Shown here: one piece after another, positions 17,607-26,269 of the stretch | Position numbering within the stretch: the stretch's first letter is position 1 | How the letters are laid out: each line of letters begins with the position of its first letter | NCBI RefSeq assembly: GCF_000761245.1 | Contig: NZ_AWOR01000021.1 | Coordinates: forward strand, 1 to 64,000 | Reading direction: 5' to 3' | Length of the DNA: 64,000 nt | Source of the DNA: Comamonas testosteroni | GTDB taxonomy: Bacteria; Pseudomonadota; Gammaproteobacteria; Burkholderiales; Burkholderiaceae_C | The notes under the pieces: generated by a model | What the model was told of the DNA's origin: nothing | The model's database searches: none | The model's input: only the letters and a program-made list of their open reading frames with translations | Made by a program: the position numbers and the translations under genes

Positions 17607-19181
17607 ATGTCCTCGAATGATGTTGATCTCTTGAACACCAGCAGCCTGGAGCCGGCACCGACCCGGCGCAATCGCATTGCGCTGCTATCGGTCTGTCTGG
17701 CCGCACTGATGTTCAGCCTTGAAATCTCCAGCGTGCCTATCATCTTGCCCACGCTGGAGTCCGTTCTGCACAGTGACTTCAAAGACATTCAATGGATCAT
17801 GAATGCCTACACCATCGCCTGCGTCTCGGTGCTCATGGCCACCGGGACACTGGCAGACCGGTTTGGCCGCAAGCGGGTCTTTCTGATCTCCATAGTCCTC
17901 TTTGCGTTTTCATCGCTGCTGTGCGGCCTGGCATGGAACACACCGATGCTGATTGCCAGCCGCGTGTGTCAGGGGGCCAGCGGCGGCGCCATGCTGATCT
18001 GCCTGGTAGCCGTCCTCTCGCATCAATTTCCGCAAGGCGCCGAGCGCAGCCGCGCCTTCAGCACCTGGGGGGTCATGCTCGGCATAGGCTTGGGCTTTGG
18101 CCCGCTGATTGGCGGCATGATCGTCGCCCTCTCGGACTGGCGCTGGGTGTTCTGGGTACACGTGCTGATTGCCACACTGACTTTCTTTCTGGCCACCATC
18201 GCCGTGCAGGAATCGCATGACCCCAAGGCCGGCGCGCTGGATGTTGCGGGCATCGTCACGCTGTCCCTCGCAGTATTCGGCCTGGCCTTCTTTGTGACGC
18301 AGGGCTCCGATACCGGTTTTGGCAGCATGTCTGCGCTGGCCGCCATGGCTGTGGGTCTGCTGAGTTTTGCGACCTTTGTGTGGGTGGAACTGCGTGCCCA
18401 GCATCCCATGTTCGACTTCTCCGTCTTTCGGGTGCGCAATTTCTCCGGTGCGCTGCTGGGCTCCATGGGCATGAACTTCAGCTTCTGGGCGTTCATCATC
18501 TACTTGCCCATCTATTTTCAAAGTGCGCTAGGTCAGGATGTCACGGCCGCCGGCGTCTCGCTGCTAGCCTACACCCTTCCCACGCTGGTGTTCCCGGTGG
18601 TTGGAGAACGCATCGCCATGCGCTATGGCCCGCGTATCGCCATTCCGCTGGGGTTATTCGCCATCGGTCTTGGATTCATGCTGATGCTCGCTGGCAGCCA
18701 GCTCGCCCACAGCCACTGGCTTTACGTGCTGCCGGGCTGCCTGATTGCCGGCGCAGGGCTGGGCATCACCAACACCCCGGTGACCAATACCACCACGGCA
18801 GCAGTCTCCAGCGCACGCGCCGGCATGGCGTCCGGCATCGACATGAGTGCCCGCATGATTACGCTGTCGATCAATATCGCGCTGATGGGTTTCCTGCTGG
18901 TGCACGGCGTGCAACAGCACCTGCAAACCGCATTGCATGAACCCGTAGATGCTGCAGCGCTGCGCGAGATGGCCAACGGCATTGTCTCTGGCAACCTGCA
19001 AGCCCTGTACGCCCTGCAGGCAGGCGCTGGCGCCGCCACTTCGCCACAGGCACTCACAGATATTGCCCGCGAGGCACTGGTACACAGCTTTGGCGGCGTA
19101 ATGCTCTATGCCGCCATCGCCGTGTGGCTGCTGGCACTGGGCAGCTTTGTGATCTTTTCGGGTCGCAGGACAGCCCGGTGA
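17607..19181 (+). CDS. MFS drug/solute exporter of the DHA2 (EmrB/QacA) family
   Basis: A 524-residue integral membrane transporter, the usual length for the 14-helix DHA2 family. The motif-A loop GTLADRFGRKR is seen near residue 80, preceded by IQWIMNAYTIACVSVLMATG, and QGASGGAMLICLVAVL follows. Proton-driven export of a toxic or metabolic compound is the family role; the substrate is unknown. CGGAG precedes the ATG. It is divergently paired with the LysR regulator, a typical inducible efflux arrangement. Confidence 0.85.
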   Translation: MSSNDVDLLNTSSLEPAPTRRNRIALLSVCLAALMFSLEISSVPIILPTLESVLHSDFKDIQWIMNAYTIACVSVLMATGTLADRFGRKRVFLISIVLFAFSSLLCGLAWNTPMLIASRVCQGASGGAMLICLVAVLSHQFPQGAERSRAFSTWGVMLGIGLGFGPLIGGMIVALSDWRWVFWVHVLIATLTFFLATIAVQESHDPKAGALDVAGIVTLSLAVFGLAFFVTQGSDTGFGSMSALAAMAVGLLSFATFVWVELRAQHPMFDFSVFRVRNFSGALLGSMGMNFSFWAFIIYLPIYFQSALGQDVTAAGVSLLAYTLPTLVFPVVGERIAMRYGPRIAIPLGLFAIGLGFMLMLAGSQLAHSHWLYVLPGCLIAGAGLGITNTPVTNTTTAAVSSARAGMASGIDMSARMITLSINIALMGFLLVHGVQQHLQTALHEPVDAAALREMANGIVSGNLQALYALQAGAGAATSPQALTDIAREALVHSFGGVMLYAAIAVWLLALGSFVIFSGRRTAR

Positions 19182-19283
19182 CTTTTATGGCGCTCCATGC
19201 CGATGGGCAAGAATCTGCTCGCTGATCCGCAACTTGGTTGCCTGCATTGCCATGGACATCGATTTCCTTGCTCTTTCCTTGCT

Positions 19284-19490
19284 CTATAGCAAGCTGCAGG
19301 CCTCGACAACCTCGCCGACATTGGCGGCCGTGCCACCTCCTGTGTGCACCAGGCCAGAATCAGCATCCATGCCGAAGTACCACTGCTTGCCTTTCCAGCT
19401 CTGGTGCATCTCTTCACCACGCACCTTGCTTCTATTCTTGGTCAGTGCAGCACTCCAGGCAGCGTCCACGTGGGTGCCAGTGTGCGGCAT
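19284..19490 (-). mobile_element. IS5-family transposase remnant
   Basis: On the minus strand a 68-codon frame reads THVDAAWSAALTKNRSK, EMHQSWKGKQWYFGM, DADSGLVHTGGGTAANVGEVVEA. This matches the central DDE segment of IS5/IS903-type transposases (VDAT..[35 protein letters not shown]), but with an internal deletion and no N- or C-terminal parts. It is a decayed fragment. The rest of the 19182-19658 gap shows no gene and no clear terminal inverted repeats. Confidence 0.65.
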
Positions 19491-19652
19491 AGCGGCTCAA
19501 TGCGTTGCCGTGGCAAATTCATAGCACGCTCCAAGTCGATCAAAGACTGCGGTACTTTTGCACCGCCTGCGATTTGCTCAATCGTGTCGGCGGCTCTTCA
19601 CGGATAGAAGAGTCAGATTGCAATATATTTAAAAATCAGGATATTTATCCCA

Positions 19653-19675
19653 ATAAATTTGTTTAACAAATTTAT
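19653..19675. promoter_or_regulatory. Perfect 23-bp A/T-rich palindrome
   Basis: ATAAATTTGTT-T-AACAAATTTAT is perfectly symmetric about base 19664. It lies just upstream of the probable start of the dehydrogenase/BKACE gene pair. It probably serves as an operator, and the FadR-type regulator at 21548-22234 or the LysR at 25174 are the local candidates to bind it. A possible TTG start codon at 19659 lies inside it, which makes that start unlikely. Confidence 0.5.
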
Positions 19676-19724
19676 CGAAACCATCCAGACTTCCTCCAAG
19701 ACTCATAGAACTTGGAGACATCCG

Positions 19725-20711
19725 TTGGAGCAAAAGATTTTCAGTGCGCCTGGGCACTTTTTCCGTCCCTCGCGTTCACATGCTGTGGTTATTGGCGGCG
19801 GAACGATGGGAGCCGATGTCGCGGTTGTCCTTTGCCGCGGAGCGTGCAGAACGACTGTTGTCGAGTCCAATCGTGATCAGGCTGCCAAAGTCCCTGAACG
19901 GGTCCGTGAGGGATTGATACAGCTGGGCGCGGCGCAGCAGCTTGCCCAACTGTCCGTCGTCTCGTCATTGGACGACCTCGACTGGAGCTCTGTGGATCTT
20001 GTGATCGAATGCATCCCGGAGCGTCTGGACATCAAGCAAGCGCTTTTCAAGCAACTTGAGCAGCGCGCGCGCAAAGATGCATTGCTGGCCAGCAATAGCT
20101 CGAGCTTCCCCATCACCGCAATTGCACAAGGCCTGGCAACGCAGCAACGAATGTTGGGTCTGCACTTTTTCATGCCTGCACACCTGACGCCTCTTGTTGA
20201 GGTAGTGTGCGGCGAGGCATCCCGCATGGAATGTGCAGAGAACCTTCATGCTTTCATGCGCCAGTGCGGCATGGTGCCGGTGCTGGTCAAGAAGGACTTG
20301 CCAGGCTTTTTGGCGAACCGTCTTCAACACGCGCTGGCTCGCGAGGCTTTTGCACTGATTGAAGCGGGCATTGCATCAGCCGAAGACGTGGATTCAGCCG
20401 TGCGCTTTGGCTTCGGTTTTCGCTTTCTTGCAGCGGGGCCCGTGCTTCAACGCGACCATGCAGGTCTGGAAGTCCACTGCGCCGCCGGTGCGACGATGTA
20501 TCCATCGCTGGCGGCCAACAAGGAGCCAAGCCCATGCCTTTCGCAAAGAGTGGCTGAAGGCAAATTCGGCATGAAGTCCGGAGAAGGTTTTTTCAAGTGG
20601 ACTCCCGAGAGCATCGCGCAGGAGAAGCAGCGCTATCAGAAGACGCTGCTGGCAGGTCTGGAGCTTCTCAAGAGCGAATTGCCTTCCGTGGGCGACGCTG
20701 CCGAGCAATAA
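19725..20711 (+). CDS. 3-hydroxyacyl-CoA dehydrogenase-family enzyme (L-carnitine/L-gulonate dehydrogenase-like)
   Basis: An NAD-dependent dehydrogenase of about 328 residues. The Rossmann motif HAVVIGGGTMGADVAVV lies near the N-terminus, LLASNSSSFPITAI and LGLHFFMPAHLTPLVEVV supply the conserved Ser/His region, and LPGFLANRLQHALAREAF plus FGFGFRFLAAGPVLQRDHAGLE form the C-terminal domain. The family oxidises 3-hydroxy acids or their CoA esters to 3-keto products. The next gene encodes a beta-keto-acid cleavage enzyme, so a 3-hydroxy acid substrate fits. TTG 19725, with TGGAGA upstream, is my preferred start; TTG 19659 would extend the frame into a palindrome. Substrate unknown. Confidence 0.7.
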   Translation: MEQKIFSAPGHFFRPSRSHAVVIGGGTMGADVAVVLCRGACRTTVVESNRDQAAKVPERVREGLIQLGAAQQLAQLSVVSSLDDLDWSSVDLVIECIPERLDIKQALFKQLEQRARKDALLASNSSSFPITAIAQGLATQQRMLGLHFFMPAHLTPLVEVVCGEASRMECAENLHAFMRQCGMVPVLVKKDLPGFLANRLQHALAREAFALIEAGIASAEDVDSAVRFGFGFRFLAAGPVLQRDHAGLEVHCAAGATMYPSLAANKEPSPCLSQRVAEGKFGMKSGEGFFKWTPESIAQEKQRYQKTLLAGLELLKSELPSVGDAAEQ

Positions 20712-20720
20712 GAGGAACGC

Positions 20721-21539
20721 ATGATGAATACACCTCTGATCATCACCGTTGCCCCCAACGGAGCCTACAAGACCAGGGAGCAGCACCCTGAGGTTCCATT
20801 GACTGCTGCCGATCTGGCAAAGACCGCCAAGGAATGCCTGGACTCCGGGGCGTCCATGATTCATATGCATGTACGCAAGCCTGACGGCAAGCATTTGCTC
20901 GATGCCCACGCCTATATTGAAGCCACTGCTGCTGTGCGCAAAGCGGTGGGCCAGGAGCTGGTGGTTCAGGTCACCACTGAAGCGGCTCAGGTCTACCAGC
21001 CCTACGAGCAGATGCGGGTCGCACGGGAAACGGCGCCAGAAGCGATCTCTGTCGGCTTGCGCGAAATACTCAAACCTGAAGTTCCCGAGGCGGATATCCG
21101 CTCCTTCTTCACATGGCTCAAGCAGAGCAATGTGATGACCCAGGTCATCCTGTATGACGTGGCGGACGTGCAGGCCTGGCAGCGCCTGCTTGCAAGCGAG
21201 GTCATTCCGCAAAACAAATGGTCTCTGCTGTTTGTGCTGGGTCGCTACTCGGCGGGCCAGACCTCTTCACCCATCGATCTGCTGCCGTTCCTGAATGCCC
21301 ATGACGATGTCTATCCATGGGCGATGTGCGCCTTCGGCCCTCAGGAAAATGCATGCGCGATGGCTGCGGCAAGCCTGGGAGGCCATGCGCGCGTCGGCTT
21401 CGAGAACAACCTGTTTCTGAAAAGCGGCGAGCCCGCAGCAAGCAATGCCGCCTTGGTCGCCCAGGTTTGCCAGGGGGCCGCCGCACTGGGCCGCCCGCTG
21501 GCCACGGCTCACGATATTCGAAGCCTGTTCCTGAACTGA
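20721..21539 (+). CDS. BKACE (beta-keto acid cleavage enzyme, DUF849)
   Basis: A 272-residue TIM-barrel enzyme. The family condenses a beta-keto acid with acetyl-CoA and releases acetoacetate plus a new acyl-CoA. The Zn-binding HMH of SMIHMHVRKPDG, the APNGAYKTREQHPEVPLT start, and VGFENNLFL near the C-terminus are characteristic. GAGGAA precedes the ATG and the gene lies 9 bases after the dehydrogenase, so the two are co-transcribed. In the carnitine route a dehydrogenase and a BKACE act in sequence; here the keto acid is unknown. Confidence 0.82.
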   Translation: MMNTPLIITVAPNGAYKTREQHPEVPLTAADLAKTAKECLDSGASMIHMHVRKPDGKHLLDAHAYIEATAAVRKAVGQELVVQVTTEAAQVYQPYEQMRVARETAPEAISVGLREILKPEVPEADIRSFFTWLKQSNVMTQVILYDVADVQAWQRLLASEVIPQNKWSLLFVLGRYSAGQTSSPIDLLPFLNAHDDVYPWAMCAFGPQENACAMAAASLGGHARVGFENNLFLKSGEPAASNAALVAQVCQGAAALGRPLATAHDIRSLFLN

Positions 21540-21547
21540 TCAGCACT

Positions 21548-22234
21548 TCAAGGCAGCAGAGCCTCTTGGGTCTTCAAGTAGTGATCTCTTGGAGGCACCA
21601 GATGCTCTGCCGTCAGGCGGATCAGGCGCTCCCGCGATCCCTCTCCCTGCCCCAAGACTGCCAGCAACTCGTGATGCTCCTTTTGGGATTGCAGCTGACG
21701 CTCTCTGGACATCAGCGTTCCAAATCGAATCGCATGCGTTTGGCGCGCGAAGTCTTCGATGGATTGCGACAAGAAAACATTGCCGCATTGAGCAAACAAA
21801 AGCCGATGAAACTCCTGGTTGGTCCGAAAAATGCCGCGCGGGTCCTGTTGCTGGATGGCTGCGTCATGCCCGGCCTGAATGCGCCTGAGCTGCTCCAGGG
21901 CGTCACGATGCAGAGGCAGCGCAATTCTGCGCATCGCCTCCAGCTCGAGCAGTTCTCTCATTTCGTAGAGATGAATGACTTCCTCCCTGCTGAAAGCCCT
22001 CACCATGGAACCAATGTTGCGCCTGCGCTCAAGCAGGCCAGCACTTTCCAGTTGAGCCAATGCGTCTCGCACCACATGTCGTTTGGCTGCGAACCTTTCC
22101 ATCAGCTCATCTTCGACAAGACGCACTCTGGGAGCCAAGAGGCCCAGAACAATGTCTTCCTCCAATGTCGCGGCAATCACGGATGCACCGTCCTCGGATG
22201 GACGGCGCTCCTTGGCAAAAGCGCCCGTCGGCAT
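21548..22234 (-). CDS. GntR-family regulator, FadR subfamily (FCD domain)
   Basis: A 228-residue regulator. The winged helix at about residues 15-80 (LEEDIVLGLLAPRVRLVEDELMERFAAKRHVVRDALAQLESAGLLERR in pieces) is followed by an all-helical FCD effector domain with metal-site residues in NQEFHRLLF and the C-terminal HHELLAVL / LTAEHLV helices. It begins 6 bases after the IlvD gene stop, whose end overlaps its AAGGAG site, so it is co-transcribed with the dehydratase and probably represses this cluster. It converges on the BKACE gene. Confidence 0.85.
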   Translation of the reverse strand: MPTGAFAKERRPSEDGASVIAATLEEDIVLGLLAPRVRLVEDELMERFAAKRHVVRDALAQLESAGLLERRRNIGSMVRAFSREEVIHLYEMRELLELEAMRRIALPLHRDALEQLRRIQAGHDAAIQQQDPRGIFRTNQEFHRLLFAQCGNVFLSQSIEDFARQTHAIRFGTLMSRERQLQSQKEHHELLAVLGQGEGSRERLIRLTAEHLVPPRDHYLKTQEALLP

Positions 22235-22240
22235 ATGAAC

Positions 22241-24013
22241 TTAACTCCTTGGAATCGAACCCTTGCGCTGCGTCGCGGTCAAGAAATCAAAGTCTGCGCC
22301 ACGATCAGCCTGCAAAACAGTTTTCTTGAACAGATGCGCGTAACCACGCTCTGCTACAGGAACTTGAACAGGCTTGGCATTCTGACGCATAGCCAGCTCT
22401 TCATCGCTGACCAGCCATTCAATACAGCGCTCGCGCACCGACAGGCGAATTCGGTCTCCGGTTTGCACCCAGGCCAATGGTCCGCCAATCGCCGCCTCTG
22501 GCGTCACATGCAGGACGATGGTGCCGAAAGCGGTGCCGCTCATACGGCCATCGGAGACGCGCACCATGTCTTTCACGCCTTGAGCGGCGAGTTTCTTGGG
22601 AATGGGCAGGTAACCCGCTTCCGGCATCGCCGCTGCTTTGGGGCCGATATTCTTGAGCACCAGCACATCCTCGGCCCGCACATCAAGCTCGGGCGAGTCG
22701 ATACGCGCGGCCAGGTCCTCTGCATTCTCGAAGACAACGGCTCGGCCCTCATGCTCCATCAGCTCGGGGTTCGCTGCGGACTGCTTGATGATGGCGCCTC
22801 CCGGAGCAAGATTGCCGTGCAGCACGGCAATGCCTCCCTGTGGATACAAGGGGGCATCCAAAGTCTTGACCACATGCTGCTTGAAGCCGGGGCCGGCCGC
22901 CTCCAGCTCCTCGCCCAGGGTGCGCCCCGTCACGGTCAGAGCATCCAGATGCAGCAGGGGCTTGAGCTCTCGAAGCAGGGTGTGCATGCCGCCGGCTGCA
23001 TGAAAGTCCTCCATGTAGTGGTCGCCGGAAGGCTTGAGATCGAGCAACACGGGAGTATTGCGGCTCATGACGTCCAAGGCCTTGAGATCGAGCTCGTAGC
23101 CCAGGCGACCCGCGATCGCGGCCAGATGCACGATGGCATTGGTCGAGCCTCCCATGGCCAGCAGCACGCGCATGGCGTTTTCGAAGGCAGCAGGCGTGAG
23201 AATCTTGTCAATGCTCAACCCTGTACGCGCCATGTGCACGGCCACCTCACCGGATCGCTCCGCAATGCGGATGCGGTCGGCAGTGACCGCTGGAGGGGTT
23301 GCACTGCCAGGAATGCCAATCCCCAGAGCCTCTGCAATGCAGGCCATCGTGCTGGCAGTGCCGGCCACCGAGCAGGTTCCGACACTGGCGACGAGTTGAT
23401 TGTTGACGTCGGAAATTTCCTCCGCGTCAATTTCCTCGGCACGGAATCTGCCCCAGTAACGCCGGCAATCGGTGCAGGCCCCCACTCTTTCGCTTCGGTG
23501 CGATCCAGTGAGCATGGAGCCGGTCACCAGTTGAACCGCCGGCAGACCGACCGAAGCCGCGCCCATCAGCTGCGCCGGCACTGTCTTGTCACACCCCCCG
23601 ATCAGCACGACCGCATCCATGGGCTGAGCTCGCAGCATCTCCTCCGTGTCCATGGACATGAGGTTGCGCAGATACATGCTGGTCGGCTGCGAAAAGCTCT
23701 CGTGCAGCGAGATGGTCGGGAAGTCCATGGGCAGGCCACCTGCCATCAGGATGCCGCGCTTCACTGCCTCGATCAATTGCGGCATGTTTCCGTGACAAGG
23801 GTTGTAGGAGCTGCCTGTGTTCGTGATACCGATCACAGGTCTGTCCAGAGCCTTGTCGGTATAGCCCGCCCCTTTGATGAAGGCCTTGCGCAAAAAAAGA
23901 GAGAAGCCGCGATCACCGTAGTTGGTGAGTCCTTTGGAAATTCCGCTCGAAGCGGCTTCCGGATGAATCGTGGCTTGCTGGTCTGGCTTGTTCGTCATGG
24001 GAGGGTTAACCAT
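22241..24013 (-). CDS. IlvD/Edd-family dehydratase (sugar-acid dehydratase type)
   Basis: A 590-residue [2Fe-2S] dehydratase. Cluster cysteines appear at about C73 (SYNPCHGN), C141 (IGGCDKT) and C214 (VGTCSVAG); their spacing equals that of the L-arabonate dehydratase ligands as I recall them. Lys143 would be the carbamylated metal-binding residue, and VSDGRMSGTAFG closes the active site. An extra CTDCRRYWGRF segment, also seen in sugar-acid members, lies near residue 180. The enzyme probably converts an aldonate to 2-keto-3-deoxyaldonate. ATG 24013 is used, with ATG 23998 as an alternative; neither has a strong ribosome site. Confidence 0.82.
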   Translation of the reverse strand: MVNPPMTNKPDQQATIHPEAASSGISKGLTNYGDRGFSLFLRKAFIKGAGYTDKALDRPVIGITNTGSSYNPCHGNMPQLIEAVKRGILMAGGLPMDFPTISLHESFSQPTSMYLRNLMSMDTEEMLRAQPMDAVVLIGGCDKTVPAQLMGAASVGLPAVQLVTGSMLTGSHRSERVGACTDCRRYWGRFRAEEIDAEEISDVNNQLVASVGTCSVAGTASTMACIAEALGIGIPGSATPPAVTADRIRIAERSGEVAVHMARTGLSIDKILTPAAFENAMRVLLAMGGSTNAIVHLAAIAGRLGYELDLKALDVMSRNTPVLLDLKPSGDHYMEDFHAAGGMHTLLRELKPLLHLDALTVTGRTLGEELEAAGPGFKQHVVKTLDAPLYPQGGIAVLHGNLAPGGAIIKQSAANPELMEHEGRAVVFENAEDLAARIDSPELDVRAEDVLVLKNIGPKAAAMPEAGYLPIPKKLAAQGVKDMVRVSDGRMSGTAFGTIVLHVTPEAAIGGPLAWVQTGDRIRLSVRERCIEWLVSDEELAMRQNAKPVQVPVAERGYAHLFKKTVLQADRGADFDFLTATQRKGSIPRS

Positions 24014-24029
24014 TGTTGATGCACTGATT

Positions 24030-24047
24030 ATTAATAATATTATTGAT
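24030..24047. promoter_or_regulatory. A/T-rich near-palindrome between the IlvD and Bug genes
   Basis: ATTAATAATATTATTGAT contains the perfect 12-base palindrome AATAATATTATT (24033-24044) and one mismatched pair outside it. It sits in the 96-base divergent promoter region of the dehydratase and the Bug binding protein, so it is an operator candidate. Which regulator binds is unknown. Confidence 0.4.
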
Positions 24048-24109
24048 TAAAAGAAAAATCGAGCGCTCAAACAAGAAAGCGCATACCTGAAAACCCTAAA
24101 GGAGACTTC

Positions 24110-25123
24110 ATGAAACCCACACAACTCGCCAATCCGGGCATGCGCTGCCGCAAGCTCCTTAGCCTGGTTGCAACAGTCCTCGCTGCATCGGGCGCATCGG
24201 GAGCAGCCAGTGCACAAACTGATTACCCCAACAAGCCCGTGAGGCTTGTGGTTCCCTATGCTCCAGGCGGAGCGACAGATGTCATCGGCCGCGTTCTTGC
24301 CAAGCAGCTTTCAGACGCGCTTGGGCAGCAGTTCGTCGTCGACAATCGCGCCGGAGCTGGCGGTAGCCTTGGCGCAGGTCAAGTCGCCAAATCACCCGCC
24401 GATGGCTACACCCTGCTGATGGGGGCATTCACAAGCCACACCATCAATGCAGCGCTGACGCCTGCTGCGACTCCTTTTGACATCCACAAGAGCTTCTCTC
24501 ACATCTCGGTCGTAGGCACCGTTCCGCTGGTATTTGTGGTCAACCCCAATGTTCAGGCGAAATCCGTCAAGGAACTGGTAGCCCTTGCCAAGGCCAGCCC
24601 CGGCAGCGTCACGTTTGCATCCGCAGGCAATGGCTCGCCTCAGCATCTCTCGATCGAGATGTTCAAGCGTCAGACACAGGTTGAAGTCGTTCATGTGCCC
24701 TACAAAGGCAGCGGACCCGCTCTTTCCGATCTGCTCGGCGGTCAGGTCAATGCAATGATTGACACCGTCCCTGCTGCACAAAGTCAGATCAAGGCAGGCA
24801 AGCTCCGGGCTCTGGCCACAACGACCAAAGAACGCGTTGCCTCGATTCCAGACATCGCTACTGTCGTGGAAGCTGGATTTCCAGACATGCAGGTCAGTTC
24901 CATGTTTGCACTCTCGGCTCCTGCAGGAACTCCAGGTGCAGTCATTCAGAAGATCAACTCCGCACTGAAAGTGATTCTGTCCAAGCAGGATGTCAAGGAC
25001 TCCATGCTCGCCCAGGGCACTATTGCCACCTACAGCACGCCGGACGAGTCGGCCAAGATCATCAACGCCGAGTACGCCAAGTGGGCCAGATTGATCAAAG
25101 ACAGCGACATCAAGGCTGAATAA
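24110..25123 (+). CDS. Tripartite tricarboxylate transporter substrate-binding protein (Bug/TctC family)
   Basis: A 337-residue periplasmic binding protein with a signal peptide ending near SAQT. Family motifs are YPNKPVRLVVPYAPGGATDV, DNRAGAGGSLGAG, VTFASAGNGSPQH, HVPYKGSGPALSDLLGG and AGKLRALATTT. AAGGAG lies 7 bases before the ATG. It is divergent from the IlvD gene and probably captures the acid degraded by this cluster. No TctA/TctB genes accompany it. Confidence 0.88.
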   Translation: MKPTQLANPGMRCRKLLSLVATVLAASGASGAASAQTDYPNKPVRLVVPYAPGGATDVIGRVLAKQLSDALGQQFVVDNRAGAGGSLGAGQVAKSPADGYTLLMGAFTSHTINAALTPAATPFDIHKSFSHISVVGTVPLVFVVNPNVQAKSVKELVALAKASPGSVTFASAGNGSPQHLSIEMFKRQTQVEVVHVPYKGSGPALSDLLGGQVNAMIDTVPAAQSQIKAGKLRALATTTKERVASIPDIATVVEAGFPDMQVSSMFALSAPAGTPGAVIQKINSALKVILSKQDVKDSMLAQGTIATYSTPDESAKIINAEYAKWARLIKDSDIKAE

Positions 25124-25173
25124 GCGAAGATAGCGGAGCTTCAGGATGCTGCAGCTCCGCTACCTATACTGCG

Positions 25174-26094
25174 GTGGTGCAAGCCAACCTATCAACCAAA
25201 GACCTGAGAGCGGTAGTAGCCCTGAGCCAGACCAAGAGCTTCGGCCAGGCCGCCCTCCAGGTTCACCTCTCGCAGTCTGCGCTGTCGGCCTTGATTGCGC
25301 GTGTAGAAGCACAGATCGGTGCAAGACTGTTCGAGCGCACCACTCGCGCTGTCGAGCTGACCGATGCCGGCCATGTCTTTGTCGCCCATGCCCAGGATAT
25401 CTTGCGCGATACGCAGCGCGCCTTGCGCGCCGTGACGGACACCGTCCAGCTCAGAACAGGCTCGGTGGCTGTTGCCGCACTTCCCTCTTTGGCCGCCTCG
25501 CTGCTGCCAAAGGTCTTTGCTGAATTCACGCGGATTCACCCTGGGGTACGCCTGTCCTTGCTTGATACTCTTTCAGGCCCTGCTTTTGATCTCGTTCGTG
25601 ATGGCAAGGTCGACTTTGCACTCACTGCAGCCGACCCCAAGCAAGAAGACCTCGCATATGAGCAATTGACGGAGGACCAGTTCCTTCTGATCTGTCCTGA
25701 TGACCACCCTCTATCCAAGCAGGCAGGTCCCGTCCCGATCGAGGCCACTCTGGACTATCCGCATGTCTCCATGCCCAGCTCTGCCAGCGTCCGCCAGTAC
25801 ATTGATACGGATCTGCTCTCAAAAGGGCTTTATTTCGCTCCTGTCTTTGAAGTTGACCACATTGCAACTATCGGAGCCTTGGTCAGTGCTGGTCTGGGCA
25901 TCAGCGCACTGCCCGAAACGGCCGTATCGCTGTTACAAGCTGGCCGCCTTTCGCAGATTCCTTTGTCGCCCCCTGGCATTCAACGTCCCTTGGGCATAGT
26001 GATGCGCCGCCACGCACCTCGAAGCTCGGCGGCCAAGGAATTGGAGGCATTAATCAGAACTAGCCTGTACAACCTGGCCTCTCATTCCAGCTAG
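25174..26094 (+). CDS. LysR-family transcriptional regulator
   Basis: A 306-residue LysR regulator starting with GTG, with HTH at residues 7-65 (LRAVVALSQTKSFGQAALQVHLSQSALSALIARVE in pieces, ARLFERTTRAVELTDAG) and an effector-binding domain (GSVAVAALPSLAASLLP, GISALPETAVSLL). It lies 50 bases downstream of the Bug gene on the same strand and probably regulates the surrounding acid-catabolic cluster together with the FadR-type protein. No clear Shine-Dalgarno is seen. Confidence 0.85.
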   Translation: MVQANLSTKDLRAVVALSQTKSFGQAALQVHLSQSALSALIARVEAQIGARLFERTTRAVELTDAGHVFVAHAQDILRDTQRALRAVTDTVQLRTGSVAVAALPSLAASLLPKVFAEFTRIHPGVRLSLLDTLSGPAFDLVRDGKVDFALTAADPKQEDLAYEQLTEDQFLLICPDDHPLSKQAGPVPIEATLDYPHVSMPSSASVRQYIDTDLLSKGLYFAPVFEVDHIATIGALVSAGLGISALPETAVSLLQAGRLSQIPLSPPGIQRPLGIVMRRHAPRSSAAKELEALIRTSLYNLASHSS

Positions 26095-26211
26095 AGCGCT
26101 GCTCCAGATGCAGGGAAAAGGAGGGGCGATGGGAATGCGAAAAATTCTCCGCTGATCGATACGAGCCGCCTGCGCCGCCAAAAACCAACAAAAGCTGTGG
26201 GAACTTTGTCT

Positions 26212-26238
26212 TTAGCACTCTCTCTAACGGAGTGCTAA
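26212..26238. promoter_or_regulatory. CIRCE operator (HrcA-binding) in front of rpoH
   Basis: TTAGCACTC (26212-26220), nine bases, then GAGTGCTAA (26230-26238): an exact match to the CIRCE consensus TTAGCACTC-N9-GAGTGCTAA. HrcA bound here represses transcription and is released on heat shock. It lies 31 bases before the chosen rpoH start, in the likely 5' leader or promoter, so it should couple sigma-32 supply to HrcA. Confidence 0.93.
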
Positions 26239-26269
26239 TATGAAGATCATGGAAGAAAGGAAACCTGCA

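Noticed and set aside
21317..24019. A 900-codon open frame on the plus strand
   Set aside because: It lies antisense to the GntR and IlvD genes, both of which show clear family motifs. Its translation is rich in His, Gln and Arg with no domain signature; long antisense frames are common in GC-rich genes.
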